16,758 nt of DNA from Desulfobulbaceae bacterium (GTDB lineage Bacteria > Desulfobacterota > Desulfobulbia > Desulfobulbales > SURF-16): the NCBI GenBank assembly GCA_024763115.1, contig JANTGB010000012.1:1-16758 (forward strand). Reading direction: 5' to 3'. The notes beneath the pieces were generated by a model, which had not been told where the DNA came from, did not search any database, and saw nothing but the letters and a program-made list of their open reading frames with translations. Within the stretch, counting starts at the first letter, position 1. Each line of letters begins with the position of its first letter. A program made the position numbers and the translations under genes. Of this stretch, positions 7,976-15,298 are shown piece by piece.

Positions 7976-8209
7976 TTATCCTCTGTCCCACCCTGAACGT
8001 GTTACCTCAAAATCAGGAATATCCAAACGATTTTTCCAAATACCTGCAGTGTTACGCAATACAACCTCTCGCCGTTCCCGGCTTGCCTGTTCAATGAGTT
8101 GATCAATTGCCTCTCGAATGAGTTCGCTTTGTTTTTTACCTTTGCTTTTTGACAGCAATGAAAGTTCAAAACGCTGTTGGTCTGTTAAATAAATTTGAGT
8201 TCTTACCAT
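7976..8209 (-). CDS. Ribbon-helix-helix antitoxin (CopG/VapB-like)
   Basis: A 77 aa protein with an N-terminal ribbon-helix-helix DNA-binding domain: the beta strand RTQIYL near residues 3-8, then two helices around SELIREAIDQLIEQ. The tail has the GIWKNR-DIPDFE-R-GWDR pattern typical of CopG-type antitoxins paired with PIN toxins. It should neutralise the VapC-like toxin and repress its own promoter. The ATG is preceded by GAGGTGA. The toxin ATG follows its stop by two bases. A strong promoter and a 13 bp perfect inverted repeat lie directly upstream, consistent with autoregulation. Confidence 0.9.
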   Translation of the reverse strand: MVRTQIYLTDQQRFELSLLSKSKGKKQSELIREAIDQLIEQASRERREVVLRNTAGIWKNRLDIPDFEVTRSGWDRG

Positions 8210-8219
8210 AGCTCACCTC

Positions 8220-8254
8220 TTTGTGATGTATACATTGTGTATATACATCACAAA
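8220..8254. promoter_or_regulatory. Operator palindrome of the toxin-antitoxin operon
   Basis: A perfect 13 bp inverted repeat, TTTGTGATGTATA (8220-8232) and its complement (8242-8254), with a 9 bp spacer. It covers the -10 element and most of the spacer of the antitoxin promoter and ends 11 bp before the start codon. This is the expected place for autorepression by a ribbon-helix-helix antitoxin, alone or complexed with toxin. Confidence 0.8.
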
Positions 8255-8266
8255 GGTTTTTGTCAA
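8238..8266 (-). promoter_or_regulatory. Sigma-70-type promoter of the toxin-antitoxin operon
   Basis: On the minus strand, TTGACA (8261-8266) is followed after exactly 17 bp by TATACA (8238-8243). These are a consensus -35 and a near-consensus -10 box. The -10 lies 28 bp upstream of the antitoxin ATG and inside the palindromic operator, so operator binding would block the polymerase. Confidence 0.8.
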
Positions 8267-8301
8267 TCCTGACGCCTTATCAAAAACAATTTTATGCCGC
8301 T

Positions 8302-10143
8302 TTATTCAACCGTAACCGATTTTGCCAGATTACGGGGCTGATCCACATCACAGCCCCGCAGACAGGCAATCTGGTAAGAGAGCAGCTGCAAAGGAATAAC
8401 ATAAAGAATGGGATTTAACTCTTCATGGATAATTGGCAGATAAACAGCATAATCGGCGATTTCCGCTAAAGCCTCATCCCCCTCGCTGCCCACCAGAATC
8501 ATCCGGCCATGGCGGGCCTTCACCTCCTGGACATTGGAAATAACCTTGCCGTAAACCCCGTCCCTGGGGACAAGAGCCAGCACCGGCATATCCCGATCAA
8601 TCAAGGCAATGGGCCCATGCTTTAATTCTCCGGCTGCATAGCCTTCGGCATGAATATAGGAAATTTCCTTTAATTTAAGCGCTCCTTCCAGGGCAATGGG
8701 GAAATTTTCTCCCCGGCCCAGGTAGAGAAAATCCCGGCTGCGGGAAAATTCCTCAGCCAGTCCGTCCATATCCTGCTGCAGGCGGGACAGTTCCTTTTCA
8801 ATAATCGGCGGCAGTTCCACCAGGGCCCGGCAAAATTCAATTCTCTTTGCCTGGTTAATAGTTTCCAGTTCCTGGCCCAGGTAAAGAGTAAGAAGAAAAA
8901 GAGCGGTAAGCTGACTGGTAAAGGCCTTGGTTGAAGCCACCCCTATTTCCGGCCCGGCATGGGTATAAATTGTCCCGTCCGACTCCCTGGTTATCGTACT
9001 GCCCACAACATTACAAATCGAAATAATCCTTGAGCCGAGTTTTTGGGCCAGACGCAGGCCGGCTAAGGTATCAGCGGTTTCCCCGGACTGGGAAATGGGA
9101 ATTACCAGCACCTCAGGCCCCAGCAGCAGGCGGCGATAACGAAATTCCGAGGCAATATCCACTTCCACCGGAATGCCGACCCATTTTTCCAGCCAATATT
9201 TTGCGACCAGGGCCGCGTGCCAGGAAGTGCCGCAGGCCAACAGAAAAATACGACGAAGACCGCGCAATTTATCCCTGCTCAGGCCGATTTCCGGCAGATT
9301 TATTGCGCCGGTCTCCGGATCAAGCCGGCCCCGGAAGGTATTTAAAACAGCCAGAGGCTGTTCATAAATTTCCTTAAGCATGAAATGGCGGTAACCCGCC
9401 TTTTCCGCCATGGACGCGTTCCAGTCAATGGTCTGAATTTCCTTTTCCAGGGGAAGGCCGTCAGCCAGAGTCATAACCTGCAGTTCTCCGGCCTTGAGAA
9501 TTGCCATTTCCTGATCTTCAAGAAAAATAATGTTCCTGGTATAGGGTAGCAGGGCCGGAATATCCGAGGCCATGAAACATCCCCGTCCCTCCTGGATGCC
9601 GAGGACAAGAGGGCTCTGGTTCCGGGCCGCCACCAGCATGTCGGGCCGGCCTGTCCACATGACGCCGAGCGCAAAGGAACCATCCACCTCCCTGACTGCG
9701 GAGCGCACGGCAGCAGCCAGATCACCGTCCAGATGTTCTTCAATAAGATGGGCCAGCACCTCGGTGTCGGTCTGGGAGGTAAAAACATGGCCCCTGGCCG
9801 TCAATTCCCGGCGCAGGGTCTGAAAATTTTCAATAATGCCGTTATGAACAACCACCAGATCACCGCTGCAGTCACTGTGGGGATGGGCATTGGCCTCGGA
9901 TGGCGGGCCATGGGTGGCCCAGCGGGTATGGCCGAGACCAATATGGCCGGCACCGTCATCAACCTCTTCCATCAGTTCTTCAAGATTGACCAGTTTACCC
10001 TCGCAACGATGTTTCCGCAGTTTATTATCCTGCAGATAAACAAGTCCGGCGGAATCATACCCCCGGTACTCCAGCCGTTTCAGGCCTTCAATAATAATGG
10101 GGACTACTTTTCTCGGCCCGACGTATCCGACGATTCCACACAT
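8302..10143 (-). CDS. glmS: Glutamine-fructose-6-phosphate aminotransferase (isomerizing)
   Basis: Makes glucosamine-6-phosphate from fructose-6-phosphate and glutamine, the entry step to UDP-GlcNAc. The 613 aa protein is complete. The N-terminal class II glutaminase has the catalytic Cys2 (MCGIVGYVG), HTRWATHG at about 72-79 and the NGIIEN segment at 101-106. Two SIS sugar-isomerase domains follow, with LACGTSWHA (302-310) and SQSGETADT (351-359). The active-site residues E493, H509 and K608 lie in KEISYIHAEG, ELKHGP and NLAKSVTVE. The ATG has GAGG six bases upstream. Its place in the EPS cluster suggests a dedicated supply of amino-sugar precursor. The 91 bp upstream gap holds the small inverted repeat TTAATT-GGG-AATTAA (10155-10169) but no clear promoter. 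No glmS ribozyme is expected or seen. Confidence 0.97.
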   Translation of the reverse strand: MCGIVGYVGPRKVVPIIIEGLKRLEYRGYDSAGLVYLQDNKLRKHRCEGKLVNLEELMEEVDDGAGHIGLGHTRWATHGPPSEANAHPHSDCSGDLVVVHNGIIENFQTLRRELTARGHVFTSQTDTEVLAHLIEEHLDGDLAAAVRSAVREVDGSFALGVMWTGRPDMLVAARNQSPLVLGIQEGRGCFMASDIPALLPYTRNIIFLEDQEMAILKAGELQVMTLADGLPLEKEIQTIDWNASMAEKAGYRHFMLKEIYEQPLAVLNTFRGRLDPETGAINLPEIGLSRDKLRGLRRIFLLACGTSWHAALVAKYWLEKWVGIPVEVDIASEFRYRRLLLGPEVLVIPISQSGETADTLAGLRLAQKLGSRIISICNVVGSTITRESDGTIYTHAGPEIGVASTKAFTSQLTALFLLTLYLGQELETINQAKRIEFCRALVELPPIIEKELSRLQQDMDGLAEEFSRSRDFLYLGRGENFPIALEGALKLKEISYIHAEGYAAGELKHGPIALIDRDMPVLALVPRDGVYGKVISNVQEVKARHGRMILVGSEGDEALAEIADYAVYLPIIHEELNPILYVIPLQLLSYQIACLRGCDVDQPRNLAKSVTVE

Positions 10144-10234
10144 ATTAACCTCGATTAATTGGGAATTAACTACTTATCCAGGACGCGAAACCCGCAACCT
10201 GAATTTGAACCAATCAGCGGCTCGTAATCACTTC

Positions 10235-11617
10235 TCACCTGGCACCCTTCTGAAACAACACGGTCTTAATTGTCTGAAAGACTACCCATAAATCCATGAG
10301 CAGGGTCATGTTCTTGATATAATAGAGATCATATTCAAGTTTACGTAATGCATCCTCTTCCGAGGCGCCATAGGGATAACAAATCTGGGCCCAGCCGGTT
10401 ATTCCCGGTTTGGCCGTGTGACGGAGGGCATAATAGGGGATATTTTTTACCAGTTGCTCAACAAAAACAGGACGTTCGGGTCGCGGACCGACAAAACTCA
10501 TCTCCCCTTTCAGGACATTCCACATCTGGGGAATTTCATCAATTCGCACCTTACGGATAAAGCCGCCAAAACGGGTAACCCTGGTATCATTATTCATGGC
10601 CCAGACCGGGCCGTCCTTTTCAGCATCACTGCGCATGGAACGAAACTTGATAACCCGAAAAATGCGGCCATGCTCGCCAACCCTCTCCTGGGTATAAAAA
10701 ATCGTCCCCGGTGATTCAATTTTTATAATCAAGGCACTGGAAATGGTTATGGGCAGGGAAATAATGATGCCGAAAATAGAAAGAAAAATATCGGCAATCC
10801 TTTTTAATAAATAGTTTAAACGGCTGATCCTGAAACCACTGGAAAAAATAATCCAGGCCGGATTAACCCGGCCCACCAGAATCTTGCCGGTTACCTCTTC
10901 ATAAAAGCTGATCCCCTTGTCAATCCTGATCCCTTTCAGTTTACAGGCCAAAAGCTCTTCAATGGGCGTCTTACCTCGCCGGTCATCAAGGGCGACAATG
11001 ATTCTTTCAACCTTATATTTCCGGCAGATTTCCTCCATTTTCTTCACATCAGAAAAAAACGGCGCTCTTGCTGAACTTATGACTGATTCATCACCACCGA
11101 TATAGGCGACAATCTTATAACCGGAATCTCTCTTATTTTCAATTTCTCCGGTAATATCCGCAGCCAAAGGGCCGGAACCGACAATAAGAACCGGCTGGGT
11201 AAAAAGTCGCCGTTCCAAGGCGTGATGATAAAAAAAACGCCAGATAAAAACAGAAACGCAGATGGCAACATAACCTGTCCAGAAAATTTTGGCGGAAATC
11301 ATAATTGTCGGCAATATATAGTAAATTATTCCCAGGACAATACAACCTGTGCCAAATGCCTGAGCCGTACGGGCCACCAGCTCGGATGCCGGGATATCGG
11401 CACTTAAATCATAAAGATCAAAAAAGTAGAGACATAGCTGAAAGGTAACGGTAACCAGCAGGGCGCGCAGGCCAAAAAAACCCATTTCTCCGCTTAACAG
11501 CACAGGACGCTTAAAAAAATAATATACCATGCTTACTGCCAGGAAAATCAACACTCCTTCGCCCAGAAAAAAGAAAACATTTCGGGCCGGATAATATCTT
11601 TTGAGAATATAGGGCAT
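10235..11617 (-). CDS. Polyprenyl-phosphate sugar-1-phosphate transferase, XrtA/PEP-CTERM EPS type
   Basis: A 460 aa inner-membrane initiating transferase that would move a sugar-1-phosphate onto undecaprenyl phosphate. Hydrophobic helices lie near 14-36, 46-66, 88-104 and 111-129. A Rossmann-like CoA-binding-type region follows (VLIVGSGPLA at 143-152), and then a re-entrant or membrane helix (about 274-300). The catalytic bacterial sugar transferase domain (about 270-455) has KFRSMRSDAEKDG, DEIPQMWNVLKGEMSFVGPRP and GITGWAQ. The N-terminus LKRYYPARNVFFFLGE resembles the TIGR03013 family found with exosortase systems. The start has AGGT at proper spacing, 18 bp after the kinase stop. WcaJ-type transferases share the domains, so the sugar could be glucose, galactose or an N-acetylhexosamine. 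Confidence 0.92.
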   Translation of the reverse strand: MPYILKRYYPARNVFFFLGEGVLIFLAVSMVYYFFKRPVLLSGEMGFFGLRALLVTVTFQLCLYFFDLYDLSADIPASELVARTAQAFGTGCIVLGIIYYILPTIMISAKIFWTGYVAICVSVFIWRFFYHHALERRLFTQPVLIVGSGPLAADITGEIENKRDSGYKIVAYIGGDESVISSARAPFFSDVKKMEEICRKYKVERIIVALDDRRGKTPIEELLACKLKGIRIDKGISFYEEVTGKILVGRVNPAWIIFSSGFRISRLNYLLKRIADIFLSIFGIIISLPITISSALIIKIESPGTIFYTQERVGEHGRIFRVIKFRSMRSDAEKDGPVWAMNNDTRVTRFGGFIRKVRIDEIPQMWNVLKGEMSFVGPRPERPVFVEQLVKNIPYYALRHTAKPGITGWAQICYPYGASEEDALRKLEYDLYYIKNMTLLMDLWVVFQTIKTVLFQKGAR

Positions 11618-11635
11618 ATTACCTGTTACGATAGA

Positions 11636-12493
11636 TCAATAATGTTCCGCATAATATTTATAATAACCTTCTTTTTTCATTCCAGTGTCAAGTATCGTCA
11701 TTTTAAAGGCGTTAAAAACAACACCTATTATCTTTTCCTTACCTATCTGGTCAACCAGCTGCTTGACCTGTTCCCGGCCCGGCCCGCCCCAGCGGACAAC
11801 AAGAATCACCCCGTCGACATGCTGAGCCAATACTGCGGTTTCCGAGGCTGCCTGCACAGGTGGACTGTCCAGGAGGATAAAACGATCCTGGTAACGATTA
11901 ACCACTTCATCAATCATGGCTGTCATCCTGGCAGAAGAAAGAAGTTCGGAAGGATTACCCGGCGGTGGCCCGGCGGGAATAAGGGTCAGCCTCTTCAGGC
12001 CGGTCTGGACAATAAGTGAAGAAAGATTAACCCCGTCACGGAGATAATTAACCAGCCCCTTGTCATTATCCCGACCAAAAAATCCGGCCATTGACGGACG
12101 CCGCAGATCACAGTCGACAATAAGGGCATATTGATCAACCCCCTGGGCCATTATGCCTCCCAGGTTGGCACAGACAAAACTCTTACCCTCTGCCTGCGAG
12201 GCGCTGACCACCAGAATGCTCCGGGCCGGCATCCCCTCTGAGGGGTGGATAATTCTGGTTCTTAAACGGCGGAAACTCTCCAGGACATCCGGGTAATTAC
12301 CGGTCAGGGCAGCCAGGCGCTCATCCCAGTTGCCGGGGCAGGACTCCTCAATAATTTCCCGGGGAGCAGGTTCCGCTTTTTTTTCAGGAGATTCCCCTTC
12401 AACCTCAGCAACAGTATTATCCTGCTGTTCTGCCTGAACCTCTGATTCTTTTTCAATCCCGGACTTTGCCAGAGCCTTGAATACCTTTCCCAA
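11636..12493 (-). CDS. BY-type tyrosine autokinase, XrtA/EPS-associated (CpsD-like)
   Basis: Cytoplasmic ATPase/kinase of 285 aa that partners with the chain-length determinant and controls polymer length through tyrosine phosphorylation. Walker A is SASQAEGKS (97-105), Walker A' LIVDCDLRRP (124-133) and Walker B FILLDSPP (205-212). The C-terminus GYYKYYAEHY holds five tyrosines (277, 278, 280, 281, 285), the expected autophosphorylation cluster. The first 60 residues are charged and low in complexity. The start codon is TTG, supported by a strong AGGGGAG (12500-12506) six bases upstream and by the family-like N-terminus GKVFKALAK. It follows the ATPase gene by 15 bp and precedes the sugar transferase by 18 bp, so all are probably co-transcribed. 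Confidence 0.92.
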   Translation of the reverse strand: MGKVFKALAKSGIEKESEVQAEQQDNTVAEVEGESPEKKAEPAPREIIEESCPGNWDERLAALTGNYPDVLESFRRLRTRIIHPSEGMPARSILVVSASQAEGKSFVCANLGGIMAQGVDQYALIVDCDLRRPSMAGFFGRDNDKGLVNYLRDGVNLSSLIVQTGLKRLTLIPAGPPPGNPSELLSSARMTAMIDEVVNRYQDRFILLDSPPVQAASETAVLAQHVDGVILVVRWGGPGREQVKQLVDQIGKEKIIGVVFNAFKMTILDTGMKKEGYYKYYAEHY

Positions 12494-12499
12494 CGAGAA

Positions 12500-12506
12500 C
12501 TCCCCT
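12500..12506 (-). promoter_or_regulatory. Strong ribosome binding site for the TTG-started kinase
   Basis: AGGGGAG on the minus strand, six bases before the TTG at 12493. It lies in the short gap after the ATPase stop codon (12509-12511) and supports the unusual start codon. Confidence 0.7.
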
Positions 12507-12508
12507 AA

Positions 12509-13549
12509 TTATAATTTCAGCCAGGCTACTCGAATTTCCTGTCCCTTACTTGTCAATTCCACTCCCTGTCCCCCGACTTCCGTCTTCCGGCCTCTGACTT
12601 CCGCCCCCTGACTTCCGGCCTCTTTCTTCTGAAAACTAAACCAGCCGGCCAGTAGAGCGCTAATTAAAAGCAGTAAAACTAAAATCCACTGCAACCATTT
12701 ACCTTTTTGCCCTACCTGTTCAAACAGGGCAATTTTTTTCTCTCCGGGAATACGCAATTCCTCTACACAATCCCTGACAATATCAACCGTAATTCGCGGT
12801 TTACTTTCCGCAAACCCACTGATCAGGGCATGATCACATAAGATATTAATCAGCCTTGGTGTTCCGCCGCTTTCCAGATGAATCAGATCCACGGCCTCGG
12901 CCGAGAAAAGATCAAGACGCCGAGCCCCGGCTTTACGCAGGCGAAACAAAATATAATTTCTGGTTTCCTGGTTGGTAAAAGGATAAAGATGAAAACGAAT
13001 CCCGATTCTCTGCCGCAAGGGCAAAAGACGTTCATGGGCCAGCCTGTCGTTAAGTTCAGGCTGACCAACCAGAAAAATGCTCATTACTCTGGTCTCTTCA
13101 CCGTCCTGATTGGAAAGCAGCCGGATCTCCTCGAGTAAATCAATGGAAACGACATGGGCCTCGTCGACAATTAACAGAACCTGCTCACTTTCTTTCCGGC
13201 ATCGGCGGAGGAATTCAGTAAAAATTAAAAAAAATTTCGCCTTGTTTCCATCATACTCCGGCAAACCATAACTTGAGGACAGAAAATAATAAAAATCATC
13301 CGGGGTCAGGGCCGGATTAACAATAAGACAGATATGAATTGCAGCATCTAACGACTTTACCAGGAGCTGGAGCAATGTTGTCTTGCCGGTTCCCACATCT
13401 CCGGTCAGAAGCAGAAAAGCCTTTCCGGAGATAACCCCGTAGCGCAATATAGCCAGAGCCTCCTGGTGAGCCTCACTCATGTAAACCACCCGGGGATCGG
13501 AAGTCAGATCAAAAGGCTTTCTGTCAAGACCATAATATCCGGTATACAT
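12509..13549 (-). CDS. ExeA-like AAA ATPase, XrtA/PEP-CTERM-associated
   Basis: A 346 aa protein whose first 270 residues match the ExeA/GspA-like secretion ATPases of exosortase-type EPS loci. MYTGYYGLDRKPFDLTSDPR opens the domain, with Walker A GDVGTGKT (50-57), Walker B LLIVDE (125-130), the sensor-like FLVGQPEL (159-166) and a winged C-terminal part with GGTPRLINILCDHAL. A single membrane helix follows (about 286-303), so the ATPase is anchored at the inner membrane. The last 36 residues are hydrophilic, rich in G, E, Q and R, and are encoded by a degenerate tandem repeat, unlike the conserved core. Its role in EPS export is not well defined. The ATG follows the wzz-like stop by three bases and lacks a good ribosome binding site, suggesting translational coupling. 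Confidence 0.92.
   Translation of the reverse strand: MYTGYYGLDRKPFDLTSDPRVVYMSEAHQEALAILRYGVISGKAFLLLTGDVGTGKTTLLQLLVKSLDAAIHICLIVNPALTPDDFYYFLSSSYGLPEYDGNKAKFFLIFTEFLRRCRKESEQVLLIVDEAHVVSIDLLEEIRLLSNQDGEETRVMSIFLVGQPELNDRLAHERLLPLRQRIGIRFHLYPFTNQETRNYILFRLRKAGARRLDLFSAEAVDLIHLESGGTPRLINILCDHALISGFAESKPRITVDIVRDCVEELRIPGEKKIALFEQVGQKGKWLQWILVLLLLISALLAGWFSFQKKEAGSQGAEVRGRKTEVGGQGVELTSKGQEIRVAWLKL
12541..12625. repeat. Degenerate tandem repeat forming the ATPase C-terminal tail
   Basis: On the plus strand, CTGACTTCCG-like units recur (CCGACTTCCGTCTTCCGG, CTCTGACTTCCGCCCC, CTGACTTCCGGCCTC) with a period of roughly 7 bp or a multiple. In the minus-strand frame this gives repeated AEVRG / TEVGG / VEL peptides at the end of the ATPase. 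From memory, such GGAAGTCRG heptad repeats are usually intergenic in several bacterial groups, so this looks like a repeat tract captured at the 3' end of a gene. Confidence 0.65.
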
Positions 13550-13552
13550 TGT

Positions 13553-15139
13553 CTATAAAACGATCGCCTCTTTCCGCCAGAAATAGATAAACAGACCGCA
13601 TATCGCCAGAGTGGAAAGGATTAACAGCGCTGTCCATAGATAAGTTTTTATTTTTTCCCGTTTTATTTCCTCAGCAGTATTGATAAGAGGAATGGCGCAG
13701 GCCAGGGGCAGGCCTAGATATTTTTCCAGATCCTCCGGCTCCTTGAAAGAGGTATCCAGAAGTTCAAGGCCAAAGGCAATGCCACCGCCCAGTCCCAGTC
13801 CCAGACCGACAGCAAGCAACATAATTTTTTTAAAATCAGGTTTAAACGGCTTTTCCGGAAAATGGGCCGGGTCTATTATCTTAAACTGGCTGCCCTTCTG
13901 CCGTTTTTCCAGGTTTTCCGCAGACTCAGCCTCAAGATTTCGGGCTACAAGTAATTGATAATGATTATGAAGCTGCTCATAATCACGGGTCAGCGCGGCC
14001 CATTCCGCCTCCCTGATCGGAGCGGCTTCTATCCATTTTTTATACTGTTCTATCTGCTCATTAATTTTCTTTCTGCCTTTACGCAACAGGTCAATCTGTC
14101 TTTGCAGATCTTTAAGTTGCATCTGCATCTGCTCCAATTGAGAATCACCATAATGTTCCTGAACAGTAGCTGACTCCGCTCCTTTTTCATCTTTGGCGGA
14201 AGAAGTCCCGGCCGGCTGCTCTGCTTCCATTTTTTTTATCTGCTTATTTAGCCGCCTTACTTCAGGATGCCTGGCTGTATACCTGGTCAGCAGATCTTTC
14301 AGCCGAGCCCGCATTTCCGCCAATTCTCCCTGAGGCGAAAGAAGCTGGGGCTCAACAGTGCCGGTATCACCGCTGCCCGGCCGGCGGGCAGCCTGAGACA
14401 GGGCATTCTTGCGTAATGAAATCTGCTCCTGGATTAAAATTTTAGTTCGTTCCAGATCCTGCATACTGTCCTGACTGCTCTGCAGCTGAACCTGAAGCGC
14501 ATTCAAGCGATTAACATTATTCTGGCGCTGGTCAGGCATCTCATTATAATATTTGAGTTTATAATCCCGCATTATAGCCTCTTTCTTGTCTATGGATTCT
14601 TTAGCCATAGACAATTCATCCTGGACATAGGCTGAAGTTTCCGAAGCCCGTTCTTCCCGGTAACGCAGATTCTCTTCAATAAACTTGGCAGCCAGGGCAT
14701 TGGTAACCCGCAAAACTTTTTTCGGATCACTCCCCTGGTAACTGACTTTAAATATATCGCCACGATCAGGAGAAATATCTATATGATTTTCCCGCATCAT
14801 CTCCACCACGTCCTCCATGGGTAGAGCCATTCTCTGCTGCGGATAAAGGTCGAATTCCTTAATCATCGCTTCCAGGCTGGTTCTACTGGTAATCTGCTGG
14901 CTGACCGTGGCTACGACTTCCCTGGTTTGGGTACGAATATCATCAGGGGACATTTGGGTGGGATTAATGCGCTGGCGCTGATACTTAATCAGCGCCGTGC
15001 ATTGATAAACCTTGGGTGAACGAAGATAAAAGCCCAGGCCGACAACAAGGGAGACAAAGAGAAATGAAATAATAATTTTCTTGCGCCGCAGGACAAGATC
15101 AAGATATTTTTTTACCTGTTGGCGTTGTTCCTGCTCCAT
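13553..15139 (-). CDS. Wzz/GumC-like polysaccharide chain-length determinant, XrtA type
   Basis: Inner-membrane co-polymerase of 528 aa that would set EPS chain length and link the kinase to the export channel. The first membrane helix is at about 21-39 and is followed by the Wzz domain. A long periplasmic coiled-coil region runs at about 165-420, rich in Q, E, K and R. The proline-rich motif DPAHFPEKPFKPD (423-435) precedes the second helix (about 439-460). A third helix (about 500-520) is close to the C-terminus, as in the exosortase-linked subfamily (TIGR03007-like). There is no fused kinase domain; the kinase is separate, two genes downstream. The ATG has AGGG seven bases upstream. The upstream gap is mostly a MITE-like repeat. 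Three bases separate its stop from the ATPase start. Confidence 0.92.
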   Translation of the reverse strand: MEQEQRQQVKKYLDLVLRRKKIIISFLFVSLVVGLGFYLRSPKVYQCTALIKYQRQRINPTQMSPDDIRTQTREVVATVSQQITSRTSLEAMIKEFDLYPQQRMALPMEDVVEMMRENHIDISPDRGDIFKVSYQGSDPKKVLRVTNALAAKFIEENLRYREERASETSAYVQDELSMAKESIDKKEAIMRDYKLKYYNEMPDQRQNNVNRLNALQVQLQSSQDSMQDLERTKILIQEQISLRKNALSQAARRPGSGDTGTVEPQLLSPQGELAEMRARLKDLLTRYTARHPEVRRLNKQIKKMEAEQPAGTSSAKDEKGAESATVQEHYGDSQLEQMQMQLKDLQRQIDLLRKGRKKINEQIEQYKKWIEAAPIREAEWAALTRDYEQLHNHYQLLVARNLEAESAENLEKRQKGSQFKIIDPAHFPEKPFKPDFKKIMLLAVGLGLGLGGGIAFGLELLDTSFKEPEDLEKYLGLPLACAIPLINTAEEIKREKIKTYLWTALLILSTLAICGLFIYFWRKEAIVL

Positions 15140-15163
15140 ATAATCCCTTTAAATATATGACGA

Positions 15164-15282
15164 TTTCGTAAAAATATATTTTACCATGAAGGGCATGAAG
15201 GACATGAAGAAAAGAAAAACGTAAAATCAGTACGTTAACTTCATGAGCTTCATAGTGAATTAAGACTATTTACGAGTTAATC
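15164..15282 (-). repeat. MITE-like palindromic element, copy 2 (inverted relative to copy 1)
   Basis: A 119 bp element in the 159 bp gap between the barrel protein gene and the wzz-like gene. Read on the minus strand it aligns end to end with the element at 3008-3135, at about 105 of 119 positions by eye, lacking one 9 bp ATGAAG unit. It has the same terminal inverted repeats (TTTCGTAAAAA on one side, TTTACGAG on the other) with ACCATGAAG nested in one arm and the variant ACTATGAAG in the other. On the minus strand TGGTAAAAT (15178-15186) resembles an extended -10 box 39 bp before the wzz-like ATG, so the element might supply that gene's promoter. That last point is speculative. Confidence 0.85.
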
Positions 15283-15298
15283 AACATATAATTTACCG

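Noticed and set aside
10144..10234. glmS ribozyme or riboswitch upstream of glmS
   Set aside because: The gap is only 91 bp, shows no ribozyme-like core, and the glmS ribozyme is known from Gram-positive bacteria.
10238..10252. TGGCAC as a sigma-54 -24 box
   Set aside because: The matching -12 GC at the required spacing is absent and the site lies at the end of the sugar transferase gene on the wrong strand.
12878..13138. Plus-strand open frames within the ATPase gene
   Set aside because: They overlap the conserved Walker and winged-helix coding region of the ATPase and have no independent support.
3008..15282. Composite transposon formed by the two inverted elements
   Set aside because: The flanking genes on both outer sides belong to the same EPS pathway and no transposase is present, so independent insertions are the simpler reading.
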